A DNA stretch of 64,000 nt from Eublepharis macularius (GCF_028583425.1 NC_072801.1:61891766-61955765); one strand, 5' to 3'. Positions 52,445 through 64,000 are shown, counted from the stretch's first letter. Notes: generated by a model not told the origin, from the sequence alone. Made by a program: numbers and translations.

Positions 52445-55400
52445 TAGGATGATAGGGGTGAAAGAAAGACTTGTGCAGACTGCTGAGGAATGATTTATAT
52501 ACCAGTCACTAAAAAAGAGGGGGGGGCCCAAAACCTTCCATTGCGCTTCAAAGGCAAAGACTTGACTGGGAAAGCAAAGTCCTACCTTCTCCCCCTCCCC
52601 CCCCAAGGAAAATGAACGAGGAATTGATGTACCCGGATCGTAAGCAGGGGTAGGAGATGAGCAAGGAGCTTCAGTTAACTCGGCCTCTCTGCTCCCAAAT
52701 TTTCACCCACACCCCAGACCACCTTGGTTCCCTCTTCACACCCCCAGAGTGCAGGAATGGCACACGCTTCCCTGCACCCTCCCCTAGCCTACAGGACTAA
52801 AGCCCTCACACTCCTGCATCTCCTTTTCCCATTAATAACCCCCATAAACTCAATAGCTGCTTGTTTAGCTTGGGCCAGTCGTCTGACAGGCAACTCAATT
52901 AGACAGCTGGGCCTGTGACTGGATTGGGACTGGCGGCGGAGGGATGGACGGACGGACAGACTCAATGCTCGATGTCTGTGCCCGCTTTCCTTTGCGGCTG
53001 CTATCAGATTTCCATAAGCCCACCTCCCACGCTGTGGCTGGTATGCATCTCTCTTCTGCATAGACCCTAATGCCAGGCCCTGGAAATAGCCATCCGTCTC
53101 TTTTGTGACAGAAATAGCAGCACAGTCTCTGAGTTTTCGTTTTTAAAAAATAGAAAAAATGGCAGGGGAGAGAAAAGATGGAAACGGGTGTGTGTGTGTG
53201 TGTGCAAGCTAGAGAAAGGATGCAGTGATAGGGAGGAGGCCAAGGAGGACTGTGGCACTGGGGGGCGCTTTCATAGAGGCGCTGTGGATCTGTTGCAGGA
53301 GAGAGACTACCCCTGTTAGCTGGTGTGCATTCAAGTCAGAATTCCCCCGTTTCCTCCTCTCATGTGTGCCACCTACTGTCTTCTTGGATCCCCTCCAAAA
53401 AGGGCACAGCATCCACACATGATGCATGCATGGCCTGTGGAACTCATTGTCACAGGATTTTTCAAACTGACAAAAAAAAGTGTGTGTTCAAGAGAGTAAT
53501 GGTAGACAGGATCTTGGCAGCAGCCAAGAAGGATGGGTAGGGGAGACAGCCTCATGCCGCTAGTGTCTGTAAAACAGAGCGGGAGGCAGAAGAAAAATTC
53601 ATTTCCCAACGCCTGCTATGGCTTCCCCTGGGAGCTGTGTTTTCAGAATGGAGAAGGTGGTGCAAATCCCTAAGGCAGCACAAGCTTTTGCTAAGGGATG
53701 CAAGAGTTGCTTCCATTCTCATCCCTTCTTCAGACCAGTTTTAATGGGTGGGTGTTTTGATGTGGCCCACAGGTAGATTACAGAACGGGGGTGGGGGTAG
53801 GGAGCTTCCTTCTTTGTGCAATCCCAGGGGCAGTGTGTGTCTGCCAATTCAAAATGTATCTTTGGCCTTTTCTCTTAGGGTGGGAAATGGGGTCAGTGCA
53901 GTAGGCTACGTGGTTGTGAGGGTTGAAGCAATATTCTCAATTTGAAGAGGCTCGTTGCTAAAAACCTGAATGCTTATATGCTGGAGTCGGGATGCTAGGT
54001 TAAGATGGTTCATTAGTGTGGTCCAATCTGATGGTGAATATGACCTTTGAGAGAGAGAAAGGAAGAGTGCATGTCTCTTTGCCTGTAAATATCCAGCTTT
54101 TGAGCTCCACATTGCCGGCTGTACAGTGTCTGTGCTGTGCTTCTTTCCCATTATTTGTGGCCTTTGGACATGGAAACCATGAGGTTTAACATCTTACTAA
54201 GCAGGTGTGTCCTTGAAGGAGCTCTGTATCGGTTGCTGTTTCTCCTCTCTGACTGTGCGTATGTCAGTGATCCTCTTTGCTTCTTAGAGTGCATCAATGG
54301 CCGCGTCTCCTTGCTGATCATTATACCACTGTATGTGTGCCAGGGGTTATATATGCACCCTGCCTTGTGCGTCTGTATCAGTGGCTGTCTTTCTCGTTTT
54401 GTGTGTGTACGCAGATGGTAGGTTCCACTCTGTGTGGGTCAGTGGCTGTCTCTGCCCTCTGACTGTTTCATCAACAGTCTCCTCTCCGGCTGTGCATGCT
54501 GCTCGGTTGACTCTTCTTGCATGAGTGTCAATGACTGTCTTTCTTCAGGCTTTGTGTGTGCGTGTGTATACAGCTGTTTTCGTGGATGCTCCTCAATCTT
54601 ACAATGTGTCTCAAAGCAAAGCGATCCGTTCCTGACTGCCTGTACTGGGTAGCAAATGGGGGTTAGTGATAGATCTTGAAGAAGTTGGTTCAGACCCCAG
54701 CTCAGCCATGAAACTAAACTAATCCCTGCCTCAGTTTCCTGTCTGTGAATGATCTAGCTCCGGAGGTTGTTACAAAGACAGAGGAGGCAAAGATGTTAAA
54801 GCACATCTGCCTGATTGGCATGCTGGAAACGTTATTAATGTTTGTGTTGAGGCAATTGTCTCTCCCACTTGAGAGACGGACCACATGCAAGGCTGCTGGC
54901 TGGCTGTCCCTCCTTCCAGACGTGCAGCTCTCAGAATGGCTGTCTCTGGTTTTGTCTCATATATTTTCTTCCCTTAAGAAGGGCTGGCTGGTGAAGGTGC
55001 CTCCCAGCAATGGATTTGCTGGTTTGGGTGCGGCCAGCCTGTGATGCTGAGGCTCACAGCAGATTGTGCACCACAGACCGAGTGCCAACAATGCAACAAG
55101 TGCGCTTAGCACCTGGCTGATGCTAAAGAAATGTTAAATACAACCACCAGTGCCAGTGTAACTTGCATAGAGATGTGCACATAACCAGCCAGCCAAGAAG
55201 TGACACCACTCGGAATGCAGACAGCTGAGCAGGGTGAAATATAGGTATAAAGAGGCTGGTTGCAACGCCTACCTATACTCCCACATCCCTCCCAAATATA
55301 CCAAAAAACAGCAGCCACGTATTTACACAGGAAACCTGCCAGTCCTTAAAACACCTTTCTGGCTGTATCAGCTGCAAGCCTTGGGAAAGAAGAAATGTTT

Positions 55401-57730
55401 TCCAATGCACATTTCTACAAGCAGTTTTTTTTTTAATGAACATATTTTCAAGCAATGTAGCTACATGCAAGCTGTAGTTAAGATACAATGAATGGAGAAT
55501 GTGTATAAACACTGCCTGTTGTGCACACTCACAGGACAGCATGGAGAATGAACAGCCATAAAATGGGGCATTTAGTGTATCGTGTGTGTGTAATCTCCAA
55601 ATGACTTGGAGAAATGTGCACAACTTTCTTGCATAAACAGGGCATTTCACACATCGCCTGGTCATTGTGAATATTTACCACTTGGAAAATCTTCACAGTT
55701 TACTGCTCAATATGTGAAACATTCATATCCTCCAATATCACTTGGAAATGATGCATATTGACTGGGCTGAATACACCATTCTCTGTTCATACAATGTGTG
55801 TTTTTTCTCTACAGCCTCTGGTAGATGTACTCAACATGTTTATGTACATTCTCCATTCAGCTCTTGACTCTATAGTTGTTTGATGCAAGATGACTACATG
55901 TAAACCTGCAGAACAGCCACAATTTCCAGTTTTGTGATTACACCCTGACACAAACATATCCTCCTGTATTACATACTTCTGTAGATCCTGTGAGATGGTG
56001 GTTGTCACAATAAATCATCCGATTGTACTCTATACACTAATGCTTTCACATTGTCCAGATGTATATTAAAAATCTGCCTGCACCTCAATAACAATATTTA
56101 ATATAGCAGCCCTCTAGCCAACATGGCTATACACTACCACTTCACACAATCACCTGCATGAACTGTTTTGCCTCATCTTTGCCACATCTTTCCCATGTGC
56201 CATAATAAATACAGTCTTACTCCACAGCTTCACACTGCGGTTAGCGTTCTTTCTTGTTAATGCCCAGGGCCAGTTAAAAGAATTGTAACACACTCCTCCT
56301 CAACAGATTCTCTGACTGTAGCTACTGATGTCCACCTTGTGTGCATGCCACATCCTATCAGAATGCTCATCAGAAAGTCTGTCACAGGCATGCATACGTG
56401 CGCATGCGCACACAAGCAAAAGACCCTTATGGTGGTGGTTCAGCCTTTTCCCATAGTCTGCATTGTAGCGGCCTTCTCTCTCCCACCACACACACTAACT
56501 CAGACAGTAGCAATATAATTAATATGGCCAATCTACAGACAGACACTGAAAGAGATGCTTGGATTGTAAATGGATAAAGATGCTGGCCCGCCCTTTGTAC
56601 TCTGCAATTTCCCATCCTCCTTCGCATATTATCCGGGAGGCTGTTTATTAATATCCTTCAATGGTGTGCCTACAGGTTTCTTCCGGCTGTGTCTACACTT
56701 TCTCACCCTCAGCCACTTTTTCTTGCACGCTGTTCATGTGTTCTTTCACACCCTCTCTCATTTATCTTGCGCTGCCATCTGCCCCCACCTGTTTCTCACT
56801 GAAAATCCAGAGGATTTTAGGACTGTTGCCGAGCTACCCTCTTTCCCAGGTGCCTCAGTTACCAGAATAAGCCATTAATGGACATTTATGAAAAGGTTCT
56901 CCTTGCGATCATAAAAAGCAGAGAATGTGGGGGCCTCAAGAATTGCCGGGCACAGCTGTGCTATAGTGTAAGTGGACCATTGTCCAGGTTCCAGGAAAAG
57001 GGGGGCAGTATAGCGCAAGGCTGAGGGTTTGGCAGCTTTGCCTGAAATCTGCACACCAAAACAGCTGGGAAAGGGCCTTGCCAATTGAGAAGGAAAATGA
57101 AAGAGACTCTAGAAGCAGCTGCTTGGGCAGGGATTCTTCGCCTGATGCTGAGAAGCAAATGCCATAAATTAAGATGGGAATAGTTTAAGAGGGCAAAAGT
57201 GGGGGGGGGGGGAGTACCAGTGGGGAGGACTTGGTTGCATATTGGCTCTGCAACCTCTTTCCAGTGCCAAGGATCAGTCCAAGGCCATGTGAACAAGCAT
57301 GTGCAGAGCGTTTCCCCTGCTAAGCATTAAGCAACCACAGCCCACACCATCTGGGACTAGTGAATCTCTTTAGGCAGGTTCGAGGTCTGGCATTTTTCAT
57401 ATTAGAAACTGACTGATTTCTGAAAAAGAAAGGTGGCGGATCTCTAGCAGCCTTTGCTACTGCAGCCTGAACCTGGGTGCATAACTGCAGGCTGGCTGTG
57501 ATGATTCTGTAAGTGAAATGCATTCCTCACTTGTGCTATTGTGACTTCATGCATTCCAGGGCAAAGCTTGAACACGGGTCATGGTTAAAGCCCCGACTCA
57601 GATAAGGCTGAGGGAGGAGAGCAGTAGGCGGGGGAAACCCAAAATGGGGATGGTGTGCTTGTCACAAGAGGGGAAGTAGCTAACTAGAATTATGAGACTT
57701 CCGCAGACAGTGATTCTGTACATGCAGGTC

Positions 57731-57767
57731 TGTGCGTGTGTGTGTGTGTGCGCGCGCGCGCGCGCGT
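57731..57767. repeat. TG/CG alternating purine-pyrimidine tract
   Basis: A (TG)n run passes directly into a (CG)n run (about 16 bases of CG), a strong potential Z-DNA sequence. Confidence 0.9.
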
Positions 57768-58266
57768 GGTTTCCAAATTAATTACAGGCAGAGAAGAGCC
57801 TGCGAGCGTCACTTGATGGGATTAAGGGTTTGTGGGAGGCGTGAAATTGACGCACGAAACCCTGGACCCCTTGTCTCCCCTCTGGCCTTGGGAACCTGGT
57901 GATTGGTTCCTGTTGGCTAATGTCTCCCCTCCTAATTCCTTTCCCCTCCAGCCTCTTTTGTGCCCCTTTCTTTTACTCTCTCCCTTCCCCAAACCTGCGA
58001 TGGTCCAGGGGGATTTCGCTCCTGCAGGCGACTGGCAGGTGGAAATGAATCCTGCCGACTTTGATTAAACCTCTCCAAGGCATGTGTCTCTTCAGTGCAG
58101 TGCGTCTGTAAAGAGAAACTGGGTCTGATGATCCTTGCCTTACCTCTGATCACCTCAAAATTTGGATGTTGCACAAATCGCTTCCTGAACCCCCTCCCTT
58201 GCTAGGAGAAACAGAGAGTTAGGACCAAAAAGCCATCTAATCTCCAACCATCAACAACCACATCAG

Positions 58267-58478
58267 GGCCGATTCCAGACAACTAACCGGAAGGCGCTTC
58301 ATGCCGCCATGTTCCGGATCGTGACGGGGAAAACGCGAAATATCGCATTTTCTCGCGCGAGTTTGGTGTGACGTCGCTCAAAACTCGCGCGAGAAAACGC
58401 GATATTTCGCGTTTTCCCCGTCGCGATCCGGAACATGGCGGCATGAAGCGCCTTCCGGTTAGTCGTCTGGAATCGGCC
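58267..58478. mobile_element. CpG-rich near-perfect palindromic MITE, 3-bp duplication
   Basis: Inverted halves of about 98 bp, starting GGCCGATTCCAGAC on each strand, with a short spacer near GTGTGACGTCGCTC. CAG flanks both ends (58264-58266 and 58479-58481). Arms contain CCGCCATGTTCCGGATCG and TTTTCTCGCGCGAGTTT. Only about three arm differences are seen, all at CpG sites. Non-coding and non-autonomous. Confidence 0.88.
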
Positions 58479-58706
58479 CAGGAAAAAACATCTACCTGTC
58501 CCGTAATGTACCGGAGATTATGTCAAAGAGTTTAAGGTGGGAGGTCTCCGTACCACTGAACATGAAGCTTGCTGCCATAATTCCTGATACTCAAGTGTGG
58601 CTTGTTCTGTAATGGCCACACCCTTTTAAGGGTGGGGCAAGGCAGGCATAGTGTGTGGCAGTCGGGTTTAAAGGGCAATAAAGTATGTCTCTTTACTCCC
58701 ACACAC

Positions 58707-58966
58707 CAGGGCTTTTTTTCAACAGGAACGCAGTGGAACGGAGTTCTGGAACCTCTTGAAAATGGTCACATGGGCGGTGGCCCCGCCCCCTGAGATCCAG
58801 ACAGAGGGGAGTGTAGATTGCCCTACGCGCCGCTCAGTGGCGCGGAGGGCAATCTAAACTCCCCTGTGTCTGGAGATCAGGGGGCGGGGCCACCGCCCAT
58901 GTGACCATTTTCTCCGAGGGCAACCCACTGAGTTCCACCACCTCTTTTCCCAGAAAAAAAGCCCTG
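58707..58966 (+). mobile_element. hAT-type palindromic MITE, copy 7
   Basis: Termini CAGGGCTTTTTTTC and AAAAAAAGCCCTG. Exact duplication CCACACAC at 58699-58706 and 58967-58974. Loop GCGCCGCTCAGTGGCGCG. Confidence 0.93.
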
Positions 58967-60127
58967 CCACACACTATCCGATCCCCAAAGCAGGGCATCT
59001 TTCAAATCCAATTTTCTAGTCCTTCTGCCTGAGAAACTAGGACTCGAGGCCTGCCACTGAGCCGTGGGGCTGGATAATGGCTACTTGATTTTGCAGTCCT
59101 CCACTTATTCCTTCGGTGTAACTGGGTCCCCCAGTCTTGATGCAGCCTTTCAGACATCCAGCCTTTCTCCAGACTTTCTCAGCAGTGGCACAAAAGACGC
59201 ACTTCAGCAGAGGGAGCAGAATCCCCACCCCAGACTCAGCTGCAATTCAGCTTCTGATCTAAACAACGAACGAAGACAAGCATGTGGGGTCTTGTTCACC
59301 AAAACAAAAACCTTTAAGGCGTTGACTGTAGGCAATACCTCTTTCTCATCCTGTCTCCCCTCCAAAATGGGTTAGTGTGCCTGTTGCAGATCCCAGAGGC
59401 GTTGTCAGCATTTGTGCTGCTTGGCATCCCATTTTAGTTTCCCCAGACAAATACCCCTGATGTGCCCAGCTGCTCCTGCAATCTTTGCTCCTGCAAAGAT
59501 CTCTGTACCCACAGCCACCACTGGCACGTTCAGAGATCCATCCCTGCGGGCATAGAAGCTTCAAATCAGAAGCTATGGCCCACTTTAGACATGCAGAAAG
59601 CTGCCCTGCCCTCGCTCCACCCCAGAAGCAGCTGCCTCTTGGAGTCCTAGGTAACTCTGGCAGTGGCACATCAGGAGCATTTTGCCCTGGTGTGTGGCCT
59701 CCACCCAGCGATGTCAAACACCCGGGGGCCATGTTAGTTTCTGTGTTCCTCCGACTGAGATGCGCGCAGGAAATAAAAGCGAGAAAAAGGACAAAAACGC
59801 AGCACGACTCGGGGCCCCGAGGGGAGAGATAGAAAAGGCAGGAAAATCAATAACTCCGGCAGGAACCAAAGAGGGGAGGGGAGAGGAGAGAGAAGAAAGA
59901 GTAAGAAGGGAAGGTTCATTGAGACTGGGGGAAAGGAGGCCCTGGAAGGGAGATGGGAGCAGAAGTGATAGGAAGGAGATTGGGGGAGGATGGAGAATTC
60001 AGGCCCAAGACTAAGCAATACTCTTCTGCCGTCCGTAGTTAGCAGGTGTGTGCGTGTGCGTGCATGTGTTTGGGGGGATATGGGAACTAGCTGTATATGG
60101 TATATGAGCGGCTGTATAGTGAGGATC

Positions 60128-60215
60128 CATGAAGATGTGGTCTCTTATCCGTGAAAGCTTATGCTCGAATAAAATGTTAATCTTTAAGGTGCCACAAGAT
60201 CCTTGCTTATTATCA
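60128..60215 (+). repeat. Hammerhead-like repeat fragment
   Basis: ATCCGTGAAAGCTTATGCTC, GAATAAAATGTTAATC and TTTAAGGTGCCACAAGATCC, the GAAAGC-TTAT-GC half of the same family as 2253-2711. The CTGATGA half is lost or changed. Confidence 0.6.
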
Positions 60216-60541
60216 GATGTCTTTTGCGTGTTGCACAGTCTTTTCTTAATGGTGGAGGTTTTTGCATATTCCATGAGCTGCTTTGCATATTACTGAAATT
60301 GCTGCATACAGATGGCATGTTAATTCCTACACGGGAGACAAGACTGAGTTCTTTGCAACAGTGTTGTGAGGGTCACACTCAGGGCTGATATCAGGACATC
60401 TGTGAATGGATTTACATGAGTTTTGTTAAGAATAAATGCCCATGGAGTGTATGTGTAAGAAATACTCGCATTGGGGCCTAACCCATAGCACAGGAGGAAG
60501 GGGTTGCCCCTACAGTGTTTTCCTGATCGCAGCCAGGCCTA

Positions 60542-60756
60542 GGGTTGCCAGCCCCAGTTTGGGAAATTCCTGGAGACTTTGTGGGTGGAGCCTAGAAAGG
60601 GTGGAGTTTGGGGAAGGGAGGGACCTCAGCAGGATACGATGCCATAGATTCCACCCTCCAACGCAGCCATTTTCTCAAGGGGAACTGATTTCTGTGGCTT
60701 GGAGAGCAGTTGCAATTCTGGGAGATCTACAGTCACCACCTGGAGGTTGGCAACCC
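60542..60756 (+). mobile_element. TA-flanked MITE, copy 6
   Basis: TA at 60540-60541, GGGTTGCCAGCCCC start, GGAGGTTGGCAACCC end, TA at 60757-60758. The cleanest copy for reading the TA target duplication. Confidence 0.87.
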
Positions 60757-61469
60757 TAGCTAAGCCTCTGGAGTGGCCAGGAAGACCCCTGTATGCAAAA
60801 GTATCCTTACGCCATCCGGACTTAGGGAAGGAGTTTAATGTGTTTATTTAGGGGCACTCACAGCTGATTAATGAGAGCACCTTTTTAAAAATCTGCAACA
60901 GATCTTCGTAGCGCACAGTGCGTTCACAACACCCTTGTGGGGAAGCCAGTAACTATTATTCCCATTTTACAGGTGGAACAAAAGGGGCTGGTGGATAGCA
61001 GCTTTTCTTTGCAGAGGTGGCAGCTGAACCTAAGTCTGCCCTTGGCTCAATTTTCTGTCCCCTGGACATTTGTATGCCCATTCACCCACATTCCTGCCCC
61101 TCTTTCAATCTGTTATGGGCCTCCTGGGTGTTCCTGATGGCAGGAGGGTGACAGGAGCAAGAAGGGGCAAGGGGGGGGTGGCTTTGCTTGCACAAGGCCC
61201 TGATGAGCCGGGCCGAACGTCGGCTTCTGATTGCACTCCCAGGAATAGAAACACTTCGGTGATTGCGGAAATTACTGTCTCCTCAGCAGAGAGGCTCAGG
61301 GGATATGGGCTTAACCTCCTCTCTTCCAGCTGGGATCACACGCATAAACCCGTCTACCCCAGTATCAGGTGCCCAGGATAGACAACGGAAGCCTGGGGGG
61401 GGGATTCAGTGTTCCTTCTTCTTTGGTGCATGCATGCATGGTAAATTCATGGAAGTGTGTGGTCAGAGC

Positions 61470-61729
61470 CAGGGCTTTTTTTCTGGGAAAAGAGGTGGTG
61501 GAACTCAGTGGGTTGCCCTCGGAGAAAATGGTCACATGGCTGGTGGCCCCGCCCCCTGATCTCCAGACAGAGGGGAGTTTAGATTGCTCTCTGCGCCGCT
61601 TGGCGGCGTGGAGGGCACTCTAAACTCCCCTCTGTCTGGAGATCAGGTGGCGGGGCCACCAGCCATGTGACCATTTTCAAGAGGTTCCGGAACTCCATTC
61701 CCCTGCGTTCCCCCTGAAAAAAAGCCCTG
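61470..61729 (-). mobile_element. hAT-type palindromic MITE, copy 8 (reverse)
   Basis: B end first (CTGGGAAAAGAGGTGGTGGA). Termini CAGGGCTTTTTTTC and AAAAAAAGCCCTG. Exact duplication GTCAGAGC at 61462-61469 and 61730-61737. Confidence 0.93.
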
Positions 61730-61944
61730 GTCAGAGCAGACATATAAATGCACTTGTACATTGAGGGCTATGCCTGTGAACTGTTCATCTTTGAGCTTGT
61801 GTCCATGTTATCTTTTTACATCTTCGTTGTTGAACAGCTTTATTACAAGATATCTACAAACCTCAGCTGAAGCAGGGGCTAGAGGTAATTCCCGCGGGAG
61901 AAAGTGGGAACCCACACCGAGAGCGGCTAACACAAGCTGCCTCT

Positions 61945-62340
61945 GCTTTGTTTTGTTTATTTGCATCCTATATTTCCCACCAAACATAGGCCTCCAAGGC
62001 AACTCACGACAAATAGTGAAAAACAACCCATCCCAGTAAAACAGAGCAAAAAATAAATGATGGAGACAAAAGCCCATTCAGTGGCTATCTGATCAGTAAA
62101 ACACAGAAAACTAATACTAGTCAGACGCCACTTAAGGCCTGAGGAACTAAATCAGATTTTCATTGATACTTAAAGATAGAAATGTTGGTAACTCAGTGAA
62201 TATTTCTGGGTCTGGTGCTACCTCTGAAAAGGCAGCCTTCAGCAGCCATCTACCAGGCCTTCAAAGGTGAGAGCAGTCACAACAGGATCCCAACAGAAGA
62301 GTTTTACATAGGCACAAGTTCACATAGGGCCATAATCCTA
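61945..62340 (-). repeat. Degraded LINE-type 3' region (tentative)
   Basis: The reverse strand has TTGCCTTGGAGGCCTATGTT followed by sequence resembling the 3' UTR and C-terminal end of the LINEs at 46-48 kb (CTACC/GGCAGCCTTC region). Similarity is weak. Confidence 0.35.
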
Positions 62341-62469
62341 GGATTATGTGGAGAAAGAAGGCACTTACCTTGGAGCAGGTATTACAACTAGAACCAAGTA
62401 CAACATGCCGTGTGCTTTAGGTGTGGCTATCAAAATACTTCCCTGCATATTTGTTCCAGGTGTTACAAG

Positions 62470-62636
62470 CAGGGCTTTTTTTTCAGGGGGAAAGCGGGGA
62501 AATGGAGTTCCAGCACCTCTTGAAAATACTTGGCAATAGTGCTTGAAAATAATATGATTTCAAAGAATCCCGTGTGTTTCTTCCTCATTTCCCTCTTGAG
62601 AATTCCGCCACCTCTTTTCCCAGAAAAAAAACCCTG
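62470..62636 (+). mobile_element. hAT-type MITE, copy 9, without the palindromic body
   Basis: Termini CAGGGCTTTTTTTTC and AAAAAAAACCCTG. Exact duplication GTTACAAG at 62462-62469 and 62637-62644. It shares about 55 bp of the A end (GAGTTCCAGCACCTCTTGAA) and about 45 bp of the B end (CCACCTCTTTTCCCAG). The middle is unrelated AT-rich sequence instead of the GC-rich hairpin. Confidence 0.9.
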
Positions 62637-62688
62637 GTTACAAGTGTGATGTTCCATGTAGATTGGAGAGTGCACTTGAAGCACATCA

Positions 62689-62904
62689 TAGATCCAGAGG
62701 AGTTAGCCATGTTAGTCTGTAGTCACAAAACAGTAAAGAGTCCTGTAGCACCTTTAAGACTAACCAACTTTACTGTAGCATAAGCTTTTGAGAATCACAG
62801 TTCTCTTCGTCAGATGCATCTGATGAACACTACTGTGTTTCTCGAAAGCTTATGCTACAATAAAGTTGGTTAGTCTTAAAGGTGCTACTGAACTCTTTAC
62901 TATT
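62689..62904. mobile_element. Palindromic hammerhead-like retro-type element with 13-bp duplication
   Basis: Flanked by TTGAAGCACATCA at 62676-62688 and 62905-62917. The left half is roughly the inverted copy of the right half about a CAGATGCATCTG centre (62811-62822). The right half carries CTGATGA (62820-62826) and GAAAGC-TTAT-GCTA (62844 on). The left half carries the same core on the minus strand. The long duplication indicates retrotransposition. A Penelope-like identity is inferred. Confidence 0.75.
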
Positions 62905-62917
62905 TTGAAGCACATCA

Positions 62918-64000
62918 GGAATACATGCATATTCTGGATTCGATCCAGCCAGCTTTTTCACTCAATCTCACCCAATCCTCCTCCTCCTTGCCCCACATGG
63001 ACTTTGTCCACCCAAGGTTCCCTCATCGCCAGCACAGACTACTTTTCATCAATAGAAATGTTGGTTGGATCCATCCCTTTGTGTGGGATTTTTCTTGGTG
63101 CACCATGTGTCAGAGAGATATAATATGCAGCCGTGAATGCTTTGCAGAAATAGAATTAGGATCTTGGCAAGTGGACATACACATGGCTGCCTGCATCTAT
63201 GCCCTTTTTCTGTGCAAAGTGGAAGGGGCAGAGTTTTCACACCTTCTCATCACAAGATCACCCTCTTGTATTCCACATCAATTAATTTAGAACAGCTTCT
63301 TATTTAGTCCTTGGTTCTTTTCTGCGATTATTAATGCAGATTAGCCTGCCCGTCCCACATCTGAACAGGTGTCGAAGCGGCAGAGGGAAAACTTCCATTC
63401 GAATCCTTTTTTTAACCACGGCAATTAGGCATGCAAAAAGTGTCGTTAAAATGAGATGAGAGACGCACAGTATGTGTCAAGTGATCCGAGACCGTGCATT
63501 GGGTGCATGAAGAAGCGTGTTAGTGCAACGACACGTGCGGTGTAAAATACATCACGTTTGTCTGCGCGTTAGTAGAAAGTGTGGCTGTAATTGTGCTTGT
63601 CATCTGGTTAGCCGCGAAGTGATGTGTTTAAGCAGGAGCATAAATGTGAGCAGGGTTGCCTGACAAGTTGTGCATTCGGAGGCGTGAGGCTCTCTCGTTT
63701 AGAAGAGCACTTCCAAACTGTGAATCAGCTTTAGCTGACCCCAGCTTGTTTTAAGGCTTTGTTTTCTGTTTTGGCTTTTATGGTAATTATTTACTGCTTT
63801 GCTCTGCCGTACATCCCTGCAAGAGATGTGATCGTAAGTGGCCCAGAGCTGTTACGTTGAGACAAGCTATAAATTGAATAAGGAATAATGATAATCTGTG
63901 AGAGCCAATCCTCGGCTTGCTGCCGGACGCTCTTTGGGCATATGGATGGATGCAAAGAGCTTTGTGGATGCTCTGGGAGGGGGTATGCTTGTGTGTCTAG
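62918..64000. other. Right edge, no recognised feature
   Basis: No gene, exon or named repeat recognised. Confidence 0.5.

Larger units (their letters stand above)
50550..64000 (+). other. GRIN2D: Probable GRIN2D intron 1
   Basis: Everything right of the donor at 50550. I searched the open frames for GluN2D ligand-binding and channel motifs and found none. It holds TA-flanked MITEs, four hAT MITEs or relatives, a CpG-rich palindromic MITE, SINE fragments and a hammerhead-like element. Long parts, mainly 52450-58260, 58980-60130, 60760-61460 and 62920-64000, show nothing I can name. Confidence 0.4.

Overview
The window looks like nuclear DNA from a squamate reptile (lizard or snake; I cannot name the species). 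It has intron-split vertebrate genes with GT-AG sites, no operons, and a dense reptilian repeat load: CR1 and L2-type LINEs, 5S-rRNA-derived and tRNA-derived SINEs, and many hairpin-forming DNA-transposon MITEs. Most open frames in the window are chance or repeat-derived. The real genes are few and must be read exon by exon.

Layout. (1) 1-5755, minus strand: the 5' part of TMEM143, four coding exons, with the rest lying off the left edge. (2) About 6230-7160: a CpG-rich, NRF1/CCAAT/GC-box-bearing interval between two divergent genes, probably a shared TMEM143/SYNGR4 promoter. (3) 9987-19720, plus strand: SYNGR4, complete, four coding exons encoding 229 residues. (4) 21317-32197, minus strand: KDELR1, complete, five coding exons encoding 212 residues, the same length as in mammals. 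(5) 32300-49800: no host gene recognised. This spacer is largely a repeat graveyard of CR1, L2-like LINEs, hAT MITEs, SINEs and palindromic MITEs. (6) 49800-52000: a CpG island with a TATA box and an exon ending in a strong donor, probably promoter and non-coding first exon of GRIN2D. (7) 50550-64000: probably GRIN2D intron 1, with no GluN2D-coding exon seen.

The order TMEM143-SYNGR4-KDELR1-(GRIN2D) and the orientations match human 19q13.33. This supports each call and makes GRIN2D the best reading of the right-hand promoter. The genes are not functionally linked: a mitochondrial membrane protein, a MARVEL-type vesicle tetraspan, and the Golgi-to-ER retrieval receptor.

The most interesting non-genic content is: a family of nine hAT-type MITEs whose 8-bp target duplications can be read directly and which fall into three architectures; two near-perfect palindromic MITEs with 3-bp duplications; a retro-type repeat family with a hammerhead-ribozyme-like core in five or so places, one copy bounded by a 13-bp duplication; and a GC-AG intron in TMEM143.
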